This document shows positions 23,469-31,593 of a stretch of 32,112 nucleotides of DNA, piece after piece. The position numbers were made by a program, and so were the translations under genes. This DNA is from an uncultured Christensenellaceae bacterium. Its GTDB lineage: Bacteria; Bacillota; Clostridia; Christensenellales; Pumilibacteraceae. Under the pieces are notes generated by a model. The model searched no databases. It was not told the DNA's origin and was given only the letters and a program-made list of their open reading frames with translations. Each line of letters begins with the position of its first letter. Positions within the stretch are counted from its first letter, which is position 1. The stretch lies in the NCBI GenBank assembly GCA_910587455.1, contig CAJULK010000017.1:1-32112 (forward strand), read 5' to 3'.

Positions 23469-26252
23469 TTACTGAAACCTGACCACCGTCGAACCGCCGA
23501 TCGTAACCGATCCCGACGCCGACGCCGCGTCGAGCGTGAGCCGCAGCGTCGTGCCGCCCTGCGTGCGCGAAAACACGAGCTTGCCCGTAGCCGCGTCGTG
23601 CCCCGCAAAACTGCCGTAACAGTAGCTCGCCTCCGTCGATTTGGAATACGAGAATAACTGCGGACTTCCGACGCGCGCGCGGATAAGGTCGCGGTAGTGA
23701 TCGTGCAGTGTTTTGAACTGTTCCTGCCTCGCCCAGTTTATTTGGTTGAGCTTGGACGGCGAGTTGTACGAGTTATGGTTGCCGTACTTTGTCCTGCCCA
23801 TCTCCTCGCCCGCGAGCATAAAGACTATGCCGCTGCTCATAAGGTACGCCGACGATACGAGCTTACACTGATTGATATGGTGATCCATGGGATAATCGTA
23901 GTACAGCGGCGTTTCCTTTCCGCCCTCTTTTCCTACCATCTGATCCCACAGCGGATAATTGTCGTGCGCCGACGCGTACGCGACGTTCTGCGATCCCGCT
24001 TTCATCTGCGTGCCCGAGCCGCTGCTGCCGCAACCGCCTTCCATCATTTTCATAACTCCCGACATTTTGGATACGTCGCCGTTTACCCAGCCCTGACCGG
24101 GATTGTTGTCGCCGCGCAGTCCGTCTCTGCCGTTGCCGTTGAATATCGCAATGCGGTCGGGAAGCTCGGCAATGCTGCCGCTCATCCAAATATGCTTGGA
24201 CATTTTGTTGGCGCCGTTGTAAGTATACTTGCCCGTACCGCCGATCTGCGCGGATGTAGCGCTTACCCGTTTTGTAAACGACGGCGCGGTGTAATCGCCG
24301 TCCGCCGACCACGGTTCGCCGTAAAGCAATATCTTTTTGCCCTGTCCGCCGTCGAGCGCGTCCAACTCGTTGCGTATAGTTTCGAGCGTAACGCGGTCGT
24401 GTATGCCCATGAGATCGAAGCGGAACCCGTCGATATGATATTCGGTCGCCCAATACAGAAGCGAATCGACCATATACTTTCTCATCATCGTGCGTTCGGA
24501 TGCCGTGCCGTTGCCGCAACCCGAATCGTCCGAGAACGCGCCCGTTTCGGTAGTGCGGTGATAATAGTACGGTACGGTATCGTGAAGCGCCTGACCGCTC
24601 GTCGAATACGTGTGGTTATACACAACATCCATGATCACGCCTATGCCCGCATTGTGAAGCGCCATTACCATCTGCTTGAATTCGTTTATGCGCACTTCGC
24701 CGCGCGACGGGTCAGTCGAATACGAACCTTCGGGGATATTGTAATTCTGCGGATCGTAACCCCAGTTGAAGTTGTCCTTTGTGTCGTCGGCAACCGACAT
24801 GTCACCCTCGTCTATTGTCGCAAAATCGTAGACCGGATTGAGATGTACGTAAGTTACGCCGAGATCTTTAAGATAATCCACGCCCGTTTTGAGCGTACTC
24901 TTGCCGGGGACCGTCGTACCCGTTTCGGTAAATGCAAGGTACTTGCCCTTGTTCACCATGCCCGAGTCGGGCGACGACGAAAAGTCCTTGACGCACAGCT
25001 CCCATACGACGGGAACGTCGGCGTTGATCCGATACTGTTCGTTTGCGCTCGCATACAGATGCGTATCTTTATCCCAACCTACGGGATCGGTGCGCGAAAG
25101 GTCTACGACCATGCCGCGCATACCGTTGGCGCCGCACGCTTTGGCGTACGGGTCGATAGTTTCGACCTCCGCTCCGTTGTTTGTGATAAGATAGGTGTAA
25201 TACTTTTTGTGATAATCGCCGCCGACCGTGCTTTCCCATACACCGCCCCAGCTTGAGCCGGTCTCGCGCTTTGCAAGGTTGAACTCGAGCTCGGGTTCGC
25301 CGCCCGTTCCTTTTTGGAATATCCGCACTTTCACGGACGACGCGAACGGCGCCCAAACGCGGAAAGTAGTTTCGTCTTTAGTGTATATCGCACCGTATTC
25401 GAGCGACTGAGTATCCGCCGTTTCGTAAGTCTTTATAAAACCTACGTCGTCAATAAGCGCGGTTTTCGCTATCGGCGCGGTTTTGGGGAAATTATCCACA
25501 CCGAGCGTATAATCCACCGCAAAGTCGAACTCGAACCCCGAAAAGCTCGCCGCGCCGGCAAATCCTTTCTCGTCGGTTATGCTTAGGGTAGATTGCGCGA
25601 CGGCTTCGCCGTTCGCGTACAACGTCGCATTCGCGCCGCGCGTCAACGCACTGCTCGTTTCGAACTCGACGGACGTCTTAGACGCAAACCGCGCGCTCGT
25701 TATTTTTTCAAGTGCCATTTTTGCCACCTCGATGTCGGTATATGCTTCGGTGTCCTTGCGCACGTAATATACGTCCGCTTTGTTGTCTGCATCGAATGAG
25801 CCCGAAATATCCACGAATACGTCCGACGTTTCTTTCGCGTATCGCGACCAGAAGTCGTCGCCGCTCCCGCCCGTAGCCGAACAGATAAGGAATCCCAGCT
25901 GCGTGCCCGCTTTAAGCTGCGTTATTTCCGCCGCCGAAAACTGTGCGGTTACAGTGCGCGCCGCATTGCCGTCCTTTTCGAACTGTTCACCCGCCGCCGC
26001 GCTCGCCGATATCGAATACTCCGTGCCGCTCCCGCCGCGCAGCCACACCCAGCCCGCAAGCTCGCCGTAGCCGAGCGACGGATCGTATACGTGTATTGCG
26101 ACGGTGCCGCCCGTTTCCGCGACTACCGCCTGCGCACCCGACGACAACAGCGCGACCGTAAGCGCAAAGAGCAACATCAAGGTTGCGGTAAGCGCCGCGA
26201 TACGTTTGGTGAAACTGCCGTAATTATTCATATTCTTAACGTTTTTTCTCAT
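23469..26252 (-). CDS. Secreted type I pullulanase (GH13)
   Basis: This 927-aa protein has a Sec signal peptide ending near AQA-VVA (about residue 43), a PUD/CBM41-like starch-binding region (about 48-180), a CBM48-like beta-domain (about 290-380; TTFRVWAPFASSVKVRIF) and a GH13 catalytic barrel. The type I pullulanase signature appears as NWGYDPQNY. Catalytic residues are visible: nucleophile Asp613 in GFRFDLMG, acid/base Glu646 in YGEPWSAD, and the transition-state Asp764 in SAHDNYP. It hydrolyses alpha-1,6 branches of pullulan, starch or glycogen outside the cell. No lipobox or cell-wall anchor is seen, so it may be released. The gene follows the lipoprotein gene by 16 nt. An alternative ATG lies seven codons downstream, and neither start has a strong ribosome site. 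Confidence 0.93.
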   Translation of the reverse strand: MRKNVKNMNNYGSFTKRIAALTATLMLLFALTVALLSSGAQAVVAETGGTVAIHVYDPSLGYGELAGWVWLRGGSGTEYSISASAAAGEQFEKDGNAARTVTAQFSAAEITQLKAGTQLGFLICSATGGSGDDFWSRYAKETSDVFVDISGSFDADNKADVYYVRKDTEAYTDIEVAKMALEKITSARFASKTSVEFETSSALTRGANATLYANGEAVAQSTLSITDEKGFAGAASFSGFEFDFAVDYTLGVDNFPKTAPIAKTALIDDVGFIKTYETADTQSLEYGAIYTKDETTFRVWAPFASSVKVRIFQKGTGGEPELEFNLAKRETGSSWGGVWESTVGGDYHKKYYTYLITNNGAEVETIDPYAKACGANGMRGMVVDLSRTDPVGWDKDTHLYASANEQYRINADVPVVWELCVKDFSSSPDSGMVNKGKYLAFTETGTTVPGKSTLKTGVDYLKDLGVTYVHLNPVYDFATIDEGDMSVADDTKDNFNWGYDPQNYNIPEGSYSTDPSRGEVRINEFKQMVMALHNAGIGVIMDVVYNHTYSTSGQALHDTVPYYYHRTTETGAFSDDSGCGNGTASERTMMRKYMVDSLLYWATEYHIDGFRFDLMGIHDRVTLETIRNELDALDGGQGKKILLYGEPWSADGDYTAPSFTKRVSATSAQIGGTGKYTYNGANKMSKHIWMSGSIAELPDRIAIFNGNGRDGLRGDNNPGQGWVNGDVSKMSGVMKMMEGGCGSSGSGTQMKAGSQNVAYASAHDNYPLWDQMVGKEGGKETPLYYDYPMDHHINQCKLVSSAYLMSSGIVFMLAGEEMGRTKYGNHNSYNSPSKLNQINWARQEQFKTLHDHYRDLIRARVGSPQLFSYSKSTEASYCYGSFAGHDAATGKLVFSRTQGGTTLRLTLDAASASGSVTIGGSTVVRFQ

Positions 26253-26268
26253 TTCCCCCGCCCCGTAT

Positions 26269-28161
26269 TCAGTTGACCGTTCCGTCGTTCTTGCCGACGT
26301 GTTTGCCGCGAAGATCTATCGCCACGCCTATGTTACGCGTAATTACCGAAGTCGAATTCGTAGCGCCCCATTCGAACGAGCCGATGCCGGCAGCGCTACC
26401 GACGGTGACCGTGCCGGCATTGTATGCGACAAGCCCGCCGAACTCGAACCCGCCTCCGTTGCCGTTCTGTCCGTAATCGTTAAGCATGTTTTTCATGACG
26501 AGTTTATTGTACTTGTTTGCGGAAACGACGCCGCCTGCGCGGTTGACGGACACGATACCGCCCGCCGTGCGCACAATATTGTAACTTCCGCCGTCGTCAC
26601 CCTTGGCCGCAGACCCGATTATCGAAAGATCGTCTACCGTGTTCGCGGAAACCTCGCCGTAGTTTTCGAGCACAACGCCGGCCATTTCGTAACAAGCCTG
26701 AGAAGTCTGACCTGTCGCATGCTGCATAAACGTGCTCGTTTTGACCGTGCACCCGGTGACGACGCCGCCGGAATAGTTATGCGTAGCTATGCCGCTGACC
26801 TCGCCGCCTGCCGCGGTGTATTTCGCTCCGCTTACCGTAACGTTTTCTATCCGCCCGTAATTGCGGTACGCAACAGTCGCTACGGTCGCCTTAAGCGGAC
26901 GGTCGGATTTTTGCAAAAGATTGATTATTATCGGCTTGTCGAACTTGATGTTCTTAACCGTCGCGCCCGGCGTTATCATATCGAACAGCGCCCAATATCC
27001 GCCGTCGTATGCGACGAATATGTTCGAAAGGGTTTTGCCGTTGCCGTCGAGCGTGCCGTAAAACGGTTTTGCCAGCGTATAGATATTGGAAACGCCGCTG
27101 TCGTCGGGCGTTATCGTCGAATAGTCGATGTCCGCTTCGATACGGTAAAAGTTTTTAGGTGTATTGGGCGATGTGATTATTTTTTCGGCGTAGCGCGCTT
27201 CGTAGTAGTCTATCGCGCGCAGATCGAACGCCGTCTTTATAAGATACGGACGTGCCGAAGTGCCGTCGCCCTGCAAATACGGAATATCCACGGGAACTAT
27301 TTCGGCGTCCTCGAAAATATCGGAATCCGAAACGGGATATACGCCGTACACTATGTTCTTGTCGCCGAGCGGTCCCGATATTTCGTAGAACGTTTCTTCC
27401 ACAATCGTGACGCTGCGATCGAGATCGACCACCTTGTACGCCGACGCGCCGCCGACCGCCTGCCAGCTCAGCCTGCCGTCCTCGACGTTAAACCGATTAA
27501 CGGGCGCGAGCACGAGCGCAGTATGCGCCGAATTGACGTTGACCGAAACGGAATCGCTGTCTTTGAACCACGTCCCGTCGCCGTGGGCCGTGATCGAAAC
27601 AACGCAGCTTCCCAAATAGCCCCTGAGATTGAGTGTGTTGCCAGACACCGCAACGGGCACGGGCGCTCCGCCGCCCGTTGCGACCGTGACGACATACTCT
27701 TTGGCGCGGCTGCCGCCCGTCCATTCGAGAGTTTCGTTTTCGAAATTTGTTATAATGGGACTTTTCAACCGCACTCCCTCCGCTGTGTAAGTAATCGTCG
27801 CCGGCGGCGAATCGTAAGATAAAAACGACTTTGCAACTATCGTTGCTTCGAGCTTGCCGTTTGCGGGCAGTACGAATCCGTAATTCGCGGACGCCAGGTT
27901 CATGACGCATATACGCGTTTCGGCGGTCTTGCCGTTTACGGTGACCGAATACGATATAGCGTCCTCCAACTTGCCCCAAGACAAAATCGGGCCGTTTTCG
28001 GTTTCTTCGATTTTAACGCTCGCTGCGTCGAGTTCGAAAGCACCCGAACCGTTGTCGCCGACGGAGCCGCCCGGAACGTTTTTGGAACATCCCGACACAA
28101 CGAAAAACGCCGAACATACCGATACAATCATTATTATTAAAATCAATAACCGTTTCTTCAT
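26269..28161 (-). CDS. Surface lipoprotein with FN3-like modules and a beta-helix region
   Basis: This 630-aa protein has a lipobox VSGC (Cys25). Three fibronectin-III-like modules follow (about 45-125, 132-210 and 215-294), each with an L-x-W strand and an A-x-x-Y-x-V strand, as in ILSWGKLEDAISYSVTV. The rest (about 298-630) looks like a right-handed beta-helix of the GLUG/pectate-lyase-like kind. It opens with GDGTSARPYLI and has ADIDYS, FYGTLDGNGKTLSNI and TVKNIKF. Related surface proteins bind or present to glycans, but no catalytic motif is clear. It is the first gene of an operon with the secreted pullulanase, so a role in starch capture is plausible but unproven. The start follows a near-consensus promoter by about 22 nt; the ribosome site (GGGG) is weak. 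Confidence 0.85.
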   Translation of the reverse strand: MKKRLLILIIMIVSVCSAFFVVSGCSKNVPGGSVGDNGSGAFELDAASVKIEETENGPILSWGKLEDAISYSVTVNGKTAETRICVMNLASANYGFVLPANGKLEATIVAKSFLSYDSPPATITYTAEGVRLKSPIITNFENETLEWTGGSRAKEYVVTVATGGGAPVPVAVSGNTLNLRGYLGSCVVSITAHGDGTWFKDSDSVSVNVNSAHTALVLAPVNRFNVEDGRLSWQAVGGASAYKVVDLDRSVTIVEETFYEISGPLGDKNIVYGVYPVSDSDIFEDAEIVPVDIPYLQGDGTSARPYLIKTAFDLRAIDYYEARYAEKIITSPNTPKNFYRIEADIDYSTITPDDSGVSNIYTLAKPFYGTLDGNGKTLSNIFVAYDGGYWALFDMITPGATVKNIKFDKPIIINLLQKSDRPLKATVATVAYRNYGRIENVTVSGAKYTAAGGEVSGIATHNYSGGVVTGCTVKTSTFMQHATGQTSQACYEMAGVVLENYGEVSANTVDDLSIIGSAAKGDDGGSYNIVRTAGGIVSVNRAGGVVSANKYNKLVMKNMLNDYGQNGNGGGFEFGGLVAYNAGTVTVGSAAGIGSFEWGATNSTSVITRNIGVAIDLRGKHVGKNDGTVN

Positions 28162-28190
28162 TTCGCCCCATATTCAATTTGATAATACCG

Positions 28191-28219
28191 ATTATACCAT
28201 ATATAGAGCATGTTGTCAA
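28191..28219 (-). promoter_or_regulatory. Consensus SigA promoter of the lipoprotein-pullulanase operon
   Basis: On the minus strand TTGACA (28219-28214), a 17-nt spacer and TATAAT (28196-28191) all match consensus, with an extended TG one base upstream of the -10. It is the strongest promoter in the window by sequence. The leader would be only about 22 nt. Confidence 0.92.
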
Positions 28220-28334
28220 TAGTTTTCGGTGAAATTCGCCGCCGCCTCGCCTTACATGCGCCGAACATATCGCGCGATCGCCTTTTTCGCGCGCAGCTTC
28301 CTTTCCTTTATTATGGGAAACATTTCAAAAGCTA

Positions 28335-28363
28335 TTGACATTTTCGGTCGAATATTGTATCAT
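28335..28363 (+). promoter_or_regulatory. SigA promoter of the repeat/coiled-coil protein gene
   Basis: TTGACA (28335-28340), a 17-nt spacer and TATCAT (28358-28363) precede the preferred ATG at 28397 by 33 nt. This placement argues against the longer reading frame that opens at 28229, which would start upstream of the promoter. Confidence 0.78.
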
Positions 28364-28396
28364 ATAATGTACCAAAATATAAAGAGCGGGTTTCGT

Positions 28397-30019
28397 ATGG
28401 CAAACAACAAAGACAACAACGCCGATCTCGGCAATCAAACGATAGAGGGAACAGAACCCCCTATCATTTTCGATGCCGAAATCGTCATGCCCGACGGGTC
28501 GAGCCAACCTCTGTTTGCTCAGCCCGCTAACGCGAACGGCGACGCGGCAGTCATTCCGCCCGTCACGCCCGAGCCTGCGCCGATATCCGAAAATCTCGAC
28601 GCCATGCTCGAAGCAATGCTGAGCGATACGACCGTTATCACTCCCGACGCACAGCCCTCCGCAAAGCCTGCGGACAACGCTCAGCCCGATTCGAACGATC
28701 TCGACGCTCAGCTCGCCGCAATGCTCGGCGATGAACCGATCATAGTTACTCCTGCGGCAGAACCCGTTATCACTCCCGACGCGCAGCCTTTCGCAATGCC
28801 TGCGGACAACGCTCAGCCTGCGCAGCCCGACACAAACGACCTCGACGCGCAGCTCGCCGCAATGCTCGGCGACGAACCGATCATAGTTACGCCTGCGGCA
28901 GAGCCCGTCATCACTCCCGACGCGCAGCCTTTCGCAATGCCTGCGGACAGCGCTCGGCCTGCACAGCCCGACACAAACGACCTCGACGCGCAGCTCGCCG
29001 CCGCCATGTCCGATCATCAACCCGCTCGGGCGGAAGCGGAAGCGCCCAAGCCCGAAACGGAAGCGCCTGCCGGAGAGCGGAAAAAAGACGGTATAGACGA
29101 AACGACCGCTCGGCTGTTGGAAATGATGAAAGGTCTGTCCGACAGCAAGCCCGCACCTCGCGACGACTCGGCGGAAACCGCCAAAATAATGATGGAGCAA
29201 GCGCGGCTCATGATGGAGCAGGCGCAGAAAGCGCAGGAGCAGGCGACGCGGCTTCAAGCTCAGGTAGCGCAGGCGGCTCAAGCTGCGGCAAGCGCGCCGA
29301 GAAATTCTTCCGATACGGAAGCGGCGCGCGTAATGATGGAGCAGGCGCGGCTCATGATGGAACAGGCGCAAAAAGCGCAACCGACCGCAGACAATCGATT
29401 TGAGGCGCCCCCTGTCACTACCGCCGCCGACGCTTACGCAAACAAAGAAGTAGACAAGCTCAAAGCCGAGCTTGACAGCATGCGCGATCTCGTCAGCAAA
29501 CTGACTTTTTCTATGGCGCAGCCTCAAACGCAAAACGTCGCGGCACAAGCTCCGCCGACTTACTTCGGAAACGATCCGTACCGCAGACTCGAAAAAGAAC
29601 TCGACAGCATGCGGCGCGAGATCATAGAAAAAGAGCTTCGCGACAAAGAGAAAGAATTGGAGCGCAAACAAAAGGAAGCGGACAACGTCAAAGATATACG
29701 TCCCGAAATGGTGCAGATGTCGGATTCACGCGACATTGCGCCCGTATCGGCTATGCCTCAGGGTGGGTTCGGTAACGAATACATTCCGCTCGCCAACGGC
29801 GTATTCTACTCGACCAAGGACAGACAGATATACGTGCTCACTCCTGCGGCGGCAGCTCAGAGCGCAGTGACCAAGCCCGCGCCCGCAAAGCCGAGACCGA
29901 CGCCCAGACCCGCGGCAAGAAAATCGTCGGCAAGAGCCAAAAGCGCACGCCGCCGTCCCGCGCACGGCAGACCGACTCGAGCTCCCCGCTCTTCCGCGCG
30001 TCCGCGACCCAAACGTTAA
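28397..30019 (+). CDS. Unrecognised protein with tandem repeats, coiled coils and Arg-rich tail
   Basis: I do not recognise this 540-aa protein. It has no signal peptide or TM segment. Residues about 80-205 hold 47-aa tandem repeats rich in Pro, Asp and Ala, each with DLDAQLAAMLGDEPIIVTP. Residues about 262-330 contain two copies of MMEQARLMMEQAQKAQ and are strongly helical. A second predicted coiled coil follows at about 396-434 (LEKELDSMRREIIEKELRDK). A compact segment, YIPLANGVFYSTKDRQIYVL (about 460-480), recalls small folded motifs. The last 50 residues are Lys/Arg/Pro/Ala-rich, like nucleic-acid-binding or histone-H1-like tails. The ATG at 28397 is chosen over 28229 because the promoter lies between them. 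It is followed by a hairpin and a YoaP-family gene. A scaffold or nucleoid role is speculation. Confidence 0.8.
   Translation: MANNKDNNADLGNQTIEGTEPPIIFDAEIVMPDGSSQPLFAQPANANGDAAVIPPVTPEPAPISENLDAMLEAMLSDTTVITPDAQPSAKPADNAQPDSNDLDAQLAAMLGDEPIIVTPAAEPVITPDAQPFAMPADNAQPAQPDTNDLDAQLAAMLGDEPIIVTPAAEPVITPDAQPFAMPADSARPAQPDTNDLDAQLAAAMSDHQPARAEAEAPKPETEAPAGERKKDGIDETTARLLEMMKGLSDSKPAPRDDSAETAKIMMEQARLMMEQAQKAQEQATRLQAQVAQAAQAAASAPRNSSDTEAARVMMEQARLMMEQAQKAQPTADNRFEAPPVTTAADAYANKEVDKLKAELDSMRDLVSKLTFSMAQPQTQNVAAQAPPTYFGNDPYRRLEKELDSMRREIIEKELRDKEKELERKQKEADNVKDIRPEMVQMSDSRDIAPVSAMPQGGFGNEYIPLANGVFYSTKDRQIYVLTPAAAAQSAVTKPAPAKPRPTPRPAARKSSARAKSARRRPAHGRPTRAPRSSARPRPKR
28634..29008 (+). repeat. 141-bp in-frame tandem repeat
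   Basis: Two full units (28697-28837 and 28838-28978) are nearly identical in DNA, differing mainly at third codon positions. Partial units flank them: VITPDAQP-type sequence before and DLDAQLAA-type sequence after. The period is exactly 47 codons, so gain or loss of a unit keeps the frame. Confidence 0.9.
29180..29380 (+). repeat. Duplicated coiled-coil segment (144-bp offset)
   Basis: The segment coding for MMEQARLMMEQAQKAQ occurs at 29189 and again at 29333, 144 bp (48 codons) apart and nearly identical in DNA. Within each copy MMEQA itself is repeated. This is a separate repeat family from the 141-bp units upstream in the same gene. Confidence 0.85.
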
Positions 30020-30024
30020 CAATC

Positions 30025-30056
30025 AATGACTGTCCGTTGCGAGACAGTCATTTTAA
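30025..30056 (+). terminator. Hairpin between the repeat-protein gene and the YoaP-family gene
   Basis: AATGACTGTC (30025-30034) pairs perfectly with GACAGTCATT (30043-30052) around an 8-nt loop, followed by TTAATATA. The T-run is short, so it may be a leaky terminator that lets some transcription into the next gene, which has no clear promoter of its own. Confidence 0.62.
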
Positions 30057-30071
30057 TATAGGTGAATATAA

Positions 30072-30824
30072 ATGGAATACATAAAACTTACCCACGACAA
30101 TTTGGAAAAAAAACATATTTGCTGCGCCATATCCAACAATAAAGATATTCAGGTCGCGAGCAAAAAGGCGTGGCTTGCAGACAGGCTTAACGACGGCTTG
30201 GTGTTTTTGAAATCCGTCGAACGCGGAAAGTGCTTTATAGAATATATTCCCGCCGAAAAAGCGTGGTGTCCCATAGACGCAGACGGATACATGCATATAA
30301 ACTGTTTTTGGGTGTCGGGTTCTTTCAAAGGTCACGGCTACGCAAACGATCTTCTGTCGGCTTGTATCGACGACGCAAAAAATAAAGGCAGGCTCGGCAT
30401 AACGGTCATATCGTCGCCGAAAAAGGTGGCGTTTTTATCCGATCCCGATTACCTTGCGCATAAGGGTTTTATCGTCGCAGACCGTGCGGAGCCGTCTTTC
30501 ACTCTGATGTATTTACCGTTCTCGGACAGCGCGCCCACGCCGGCGTTTAAGGCGTGCGCAAAAAATCCGCATATCGACAAGCGCGGCTTCGTTATCTTTT
30601 ATACGCACGGTTGCCCGTTTACCGCGAAGTATGTGCCTGTTATCGAGAACGCGGCGAAAGAAATGGGTGTGCCGTTCGAAAGCGTGCTCATCGACAGTGC
30701 GGAACAAGCGCGCAATGCGCCTTCGGCGTGGACGAACCATGCCGTGTTTTATAACGGAAATTATATCACCAGCGAAATTCTTTCCGAAAAAAAGTTCAAA
30801 GCGCTCGCAGAAAAATATTTCTGA
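30072..30824 (+). CDS. yoaP: YoaP-family GNAT acetyltransferase
   Basis: This 250-aa protein matches the two-domain layout of Bacillus YoaP. An N-terminal GNAT domain (about 1-150) has FWVSGSFKGHGYANDLL as the acetyl-CoA-binding region. A C-terminal YoaP domain (about 180-250) resembles a thioredoxin fold with FYTHGCPFTAKYVP, with a single Cys in place of a CXXC pair. Length fits the family. GNAT enzymes transfer acetyl groups from acetyl-CoA to amines; the substrate of this family is not known to me. AGGTGA lies 6 nt before the ATG. It probably depends on read-through of the hairpin after the upstream gene. Confidence 0.9.
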   Translation: MEYIKLTHDNLEKKHICCAISNNKDIQVASKKAWLADRLNDGLVFLKSVERGKCFIEYIPAEKAWCPIDADGYMHINCFWVSGSFKGHGYANDLLSACIDDAKNKGRLGITVISSPKKVAFLSDPDYLAHKGFIVADRAEPSFTLMYLPFSDSAPTPAFKACAKNPHIDKRGFVIFYTHGCPFTAKYVPVIENAAKEMGVPFESVLIDSAEQARNAPSAWTNHAVFYNGNYITSEILSEKKFKALAEKYF

Positions 30825-30943
30825 TCCCCGACATACACATAGTATCGAAATATTAAAAATTCCCGACGGCAGGCTGTTATATTATATATGACAACACACC
30901 GTTTTTATTTTTTTCATATATTACACGGTCTGCTTTATGCAAA

Positions 30944-30987
30944 ACAAAAACGACTCGGACGCTGTGCACGTTCGAGTCGTTTTTTGT
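30944..30987. terminator. Bidirectional terminator after rplQ and the YoaP-family gene
   Basis: AAAAACGACTCG (30946-30957) pairs with CGAGTCGTTTTT (30973-30984), with A-runs and T-runs on both sides. It lies between convergent genes and is 21 nt past the rplQ stop, so it likely ends the ribosomal-protein transcript on the minus strand and the yoaP transcript on the plus strand. Confidence 0.9.
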
Positions 30988-31007
30988 TTGACGTTATGAA
31001 ATTTTTA

Positions 31008-31517
31008 TTACACCAATTCGAGAATGGCTTCCTCGGCAGCGTCGCCGCGGCGCGCACCGAGCTTGATCACTCGGGTGTATCCGCCGCTCGAATTGTTGTC
31101 GTGGTTGCGCTGCGCATAGCGTATCGCATACGTATTGAAGATCTTTTCGATGAGCGGATGACGAATGTCCTTGGTGCGCTCGCGGAAAGCTACAGCCGTT
31201 TCGTCGGCTTTGCGCACTTCGGGCGGATCATACACCATTGCCATGATCTTACGGCGTGCGGCAAGCCGCTTTTCGCCGTCGGTAATGACTTCGACGTCGA
31301 TCTTTTTGCCCTTCTTGTCAACGCTCGACTTGATCTCTTTTTTGACGTCGAGAACGGTGTCTACGGCAAGCTGAATTATGCCGTCGGCAATACGCGAAAC
31401 CTCTTTGGCTCGGGCATACGTCGTGGTGATCTTCTCGTTCCATAAAAGCGCCGTGACTTGGCTGCGCAAAAGCGCGTTGCGCTGATCGGTCGGGCGCGAA
31501 AGTTTTCTTTGTTCCAT
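31008..31517 (-). CDS. rplQ: 50S ribosomal protein L17
   Basis: This 169-aa protein has the L17 N-terminal block RKLSRPTDQRNALLRSQVTALL, in which the family usually reads RKLGRTSSQR. The C-terminal block is GGYTRVIKLGARRGDAAEEAI. L17 is a component of the large ribosomal subunit near the exit tunnel. Many L17 proteins are about 115-130 aa. Here extra, charged residues lie in the middle (about 60-110), as in some clostridial relatives. AGGAG is 10 nt before the ATG. It follows rpoA by 76 nt, the usual end of the alpha ribosomal operon, and is followed by a terminator. Confidence 0.97.
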   Translation of the reverse strand: MEQRKLSRPTDQRNALLRSQVTALLWNEKITTTYARAKEVSRIADGIIQLAVDTVLDVKKEIKSSVDKKGKKIDVEVITDGEKRLAARRKIMAMVYDPPEVRKADETAVAFRERTKDIRHPLIEKIFNTYAIRYAQRNHDNNSSGGYTRVIKLGARRGDAAEEAILELV

Positions 31518-31593
31518 GGTTGTTTAACTCCTATCACTGATGGTATCTGCAAATCGGACGCGCGTACATGCCGCAATGCGCCGCTCGCAAATT

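Noticed and set aside
28229..28396. Extension of the repeat-protein frame upstream to an ATG at 28229
   Set aside because: The promoter at 28335-28363 lies inside this extension, so a transcript from it cannot include the upstream ATG, and the extension has no ribosome site.
28634..29008. Regular repeats as a CRISPR array
   Set aside because: The units are directly adjacent, 141 bp long, in frame and have no spacers.
28325..29671. A 448-aa open frame on the minus strand, antisense to the repeat-protein gene
   Set aside because: It is rich in Arg, Cys, His and Leu as expected for the complement of a repetitive Ala/Gln/Asp-coding gene, and it has no ribosome site. The plus strand has a promoter and a sensible start.
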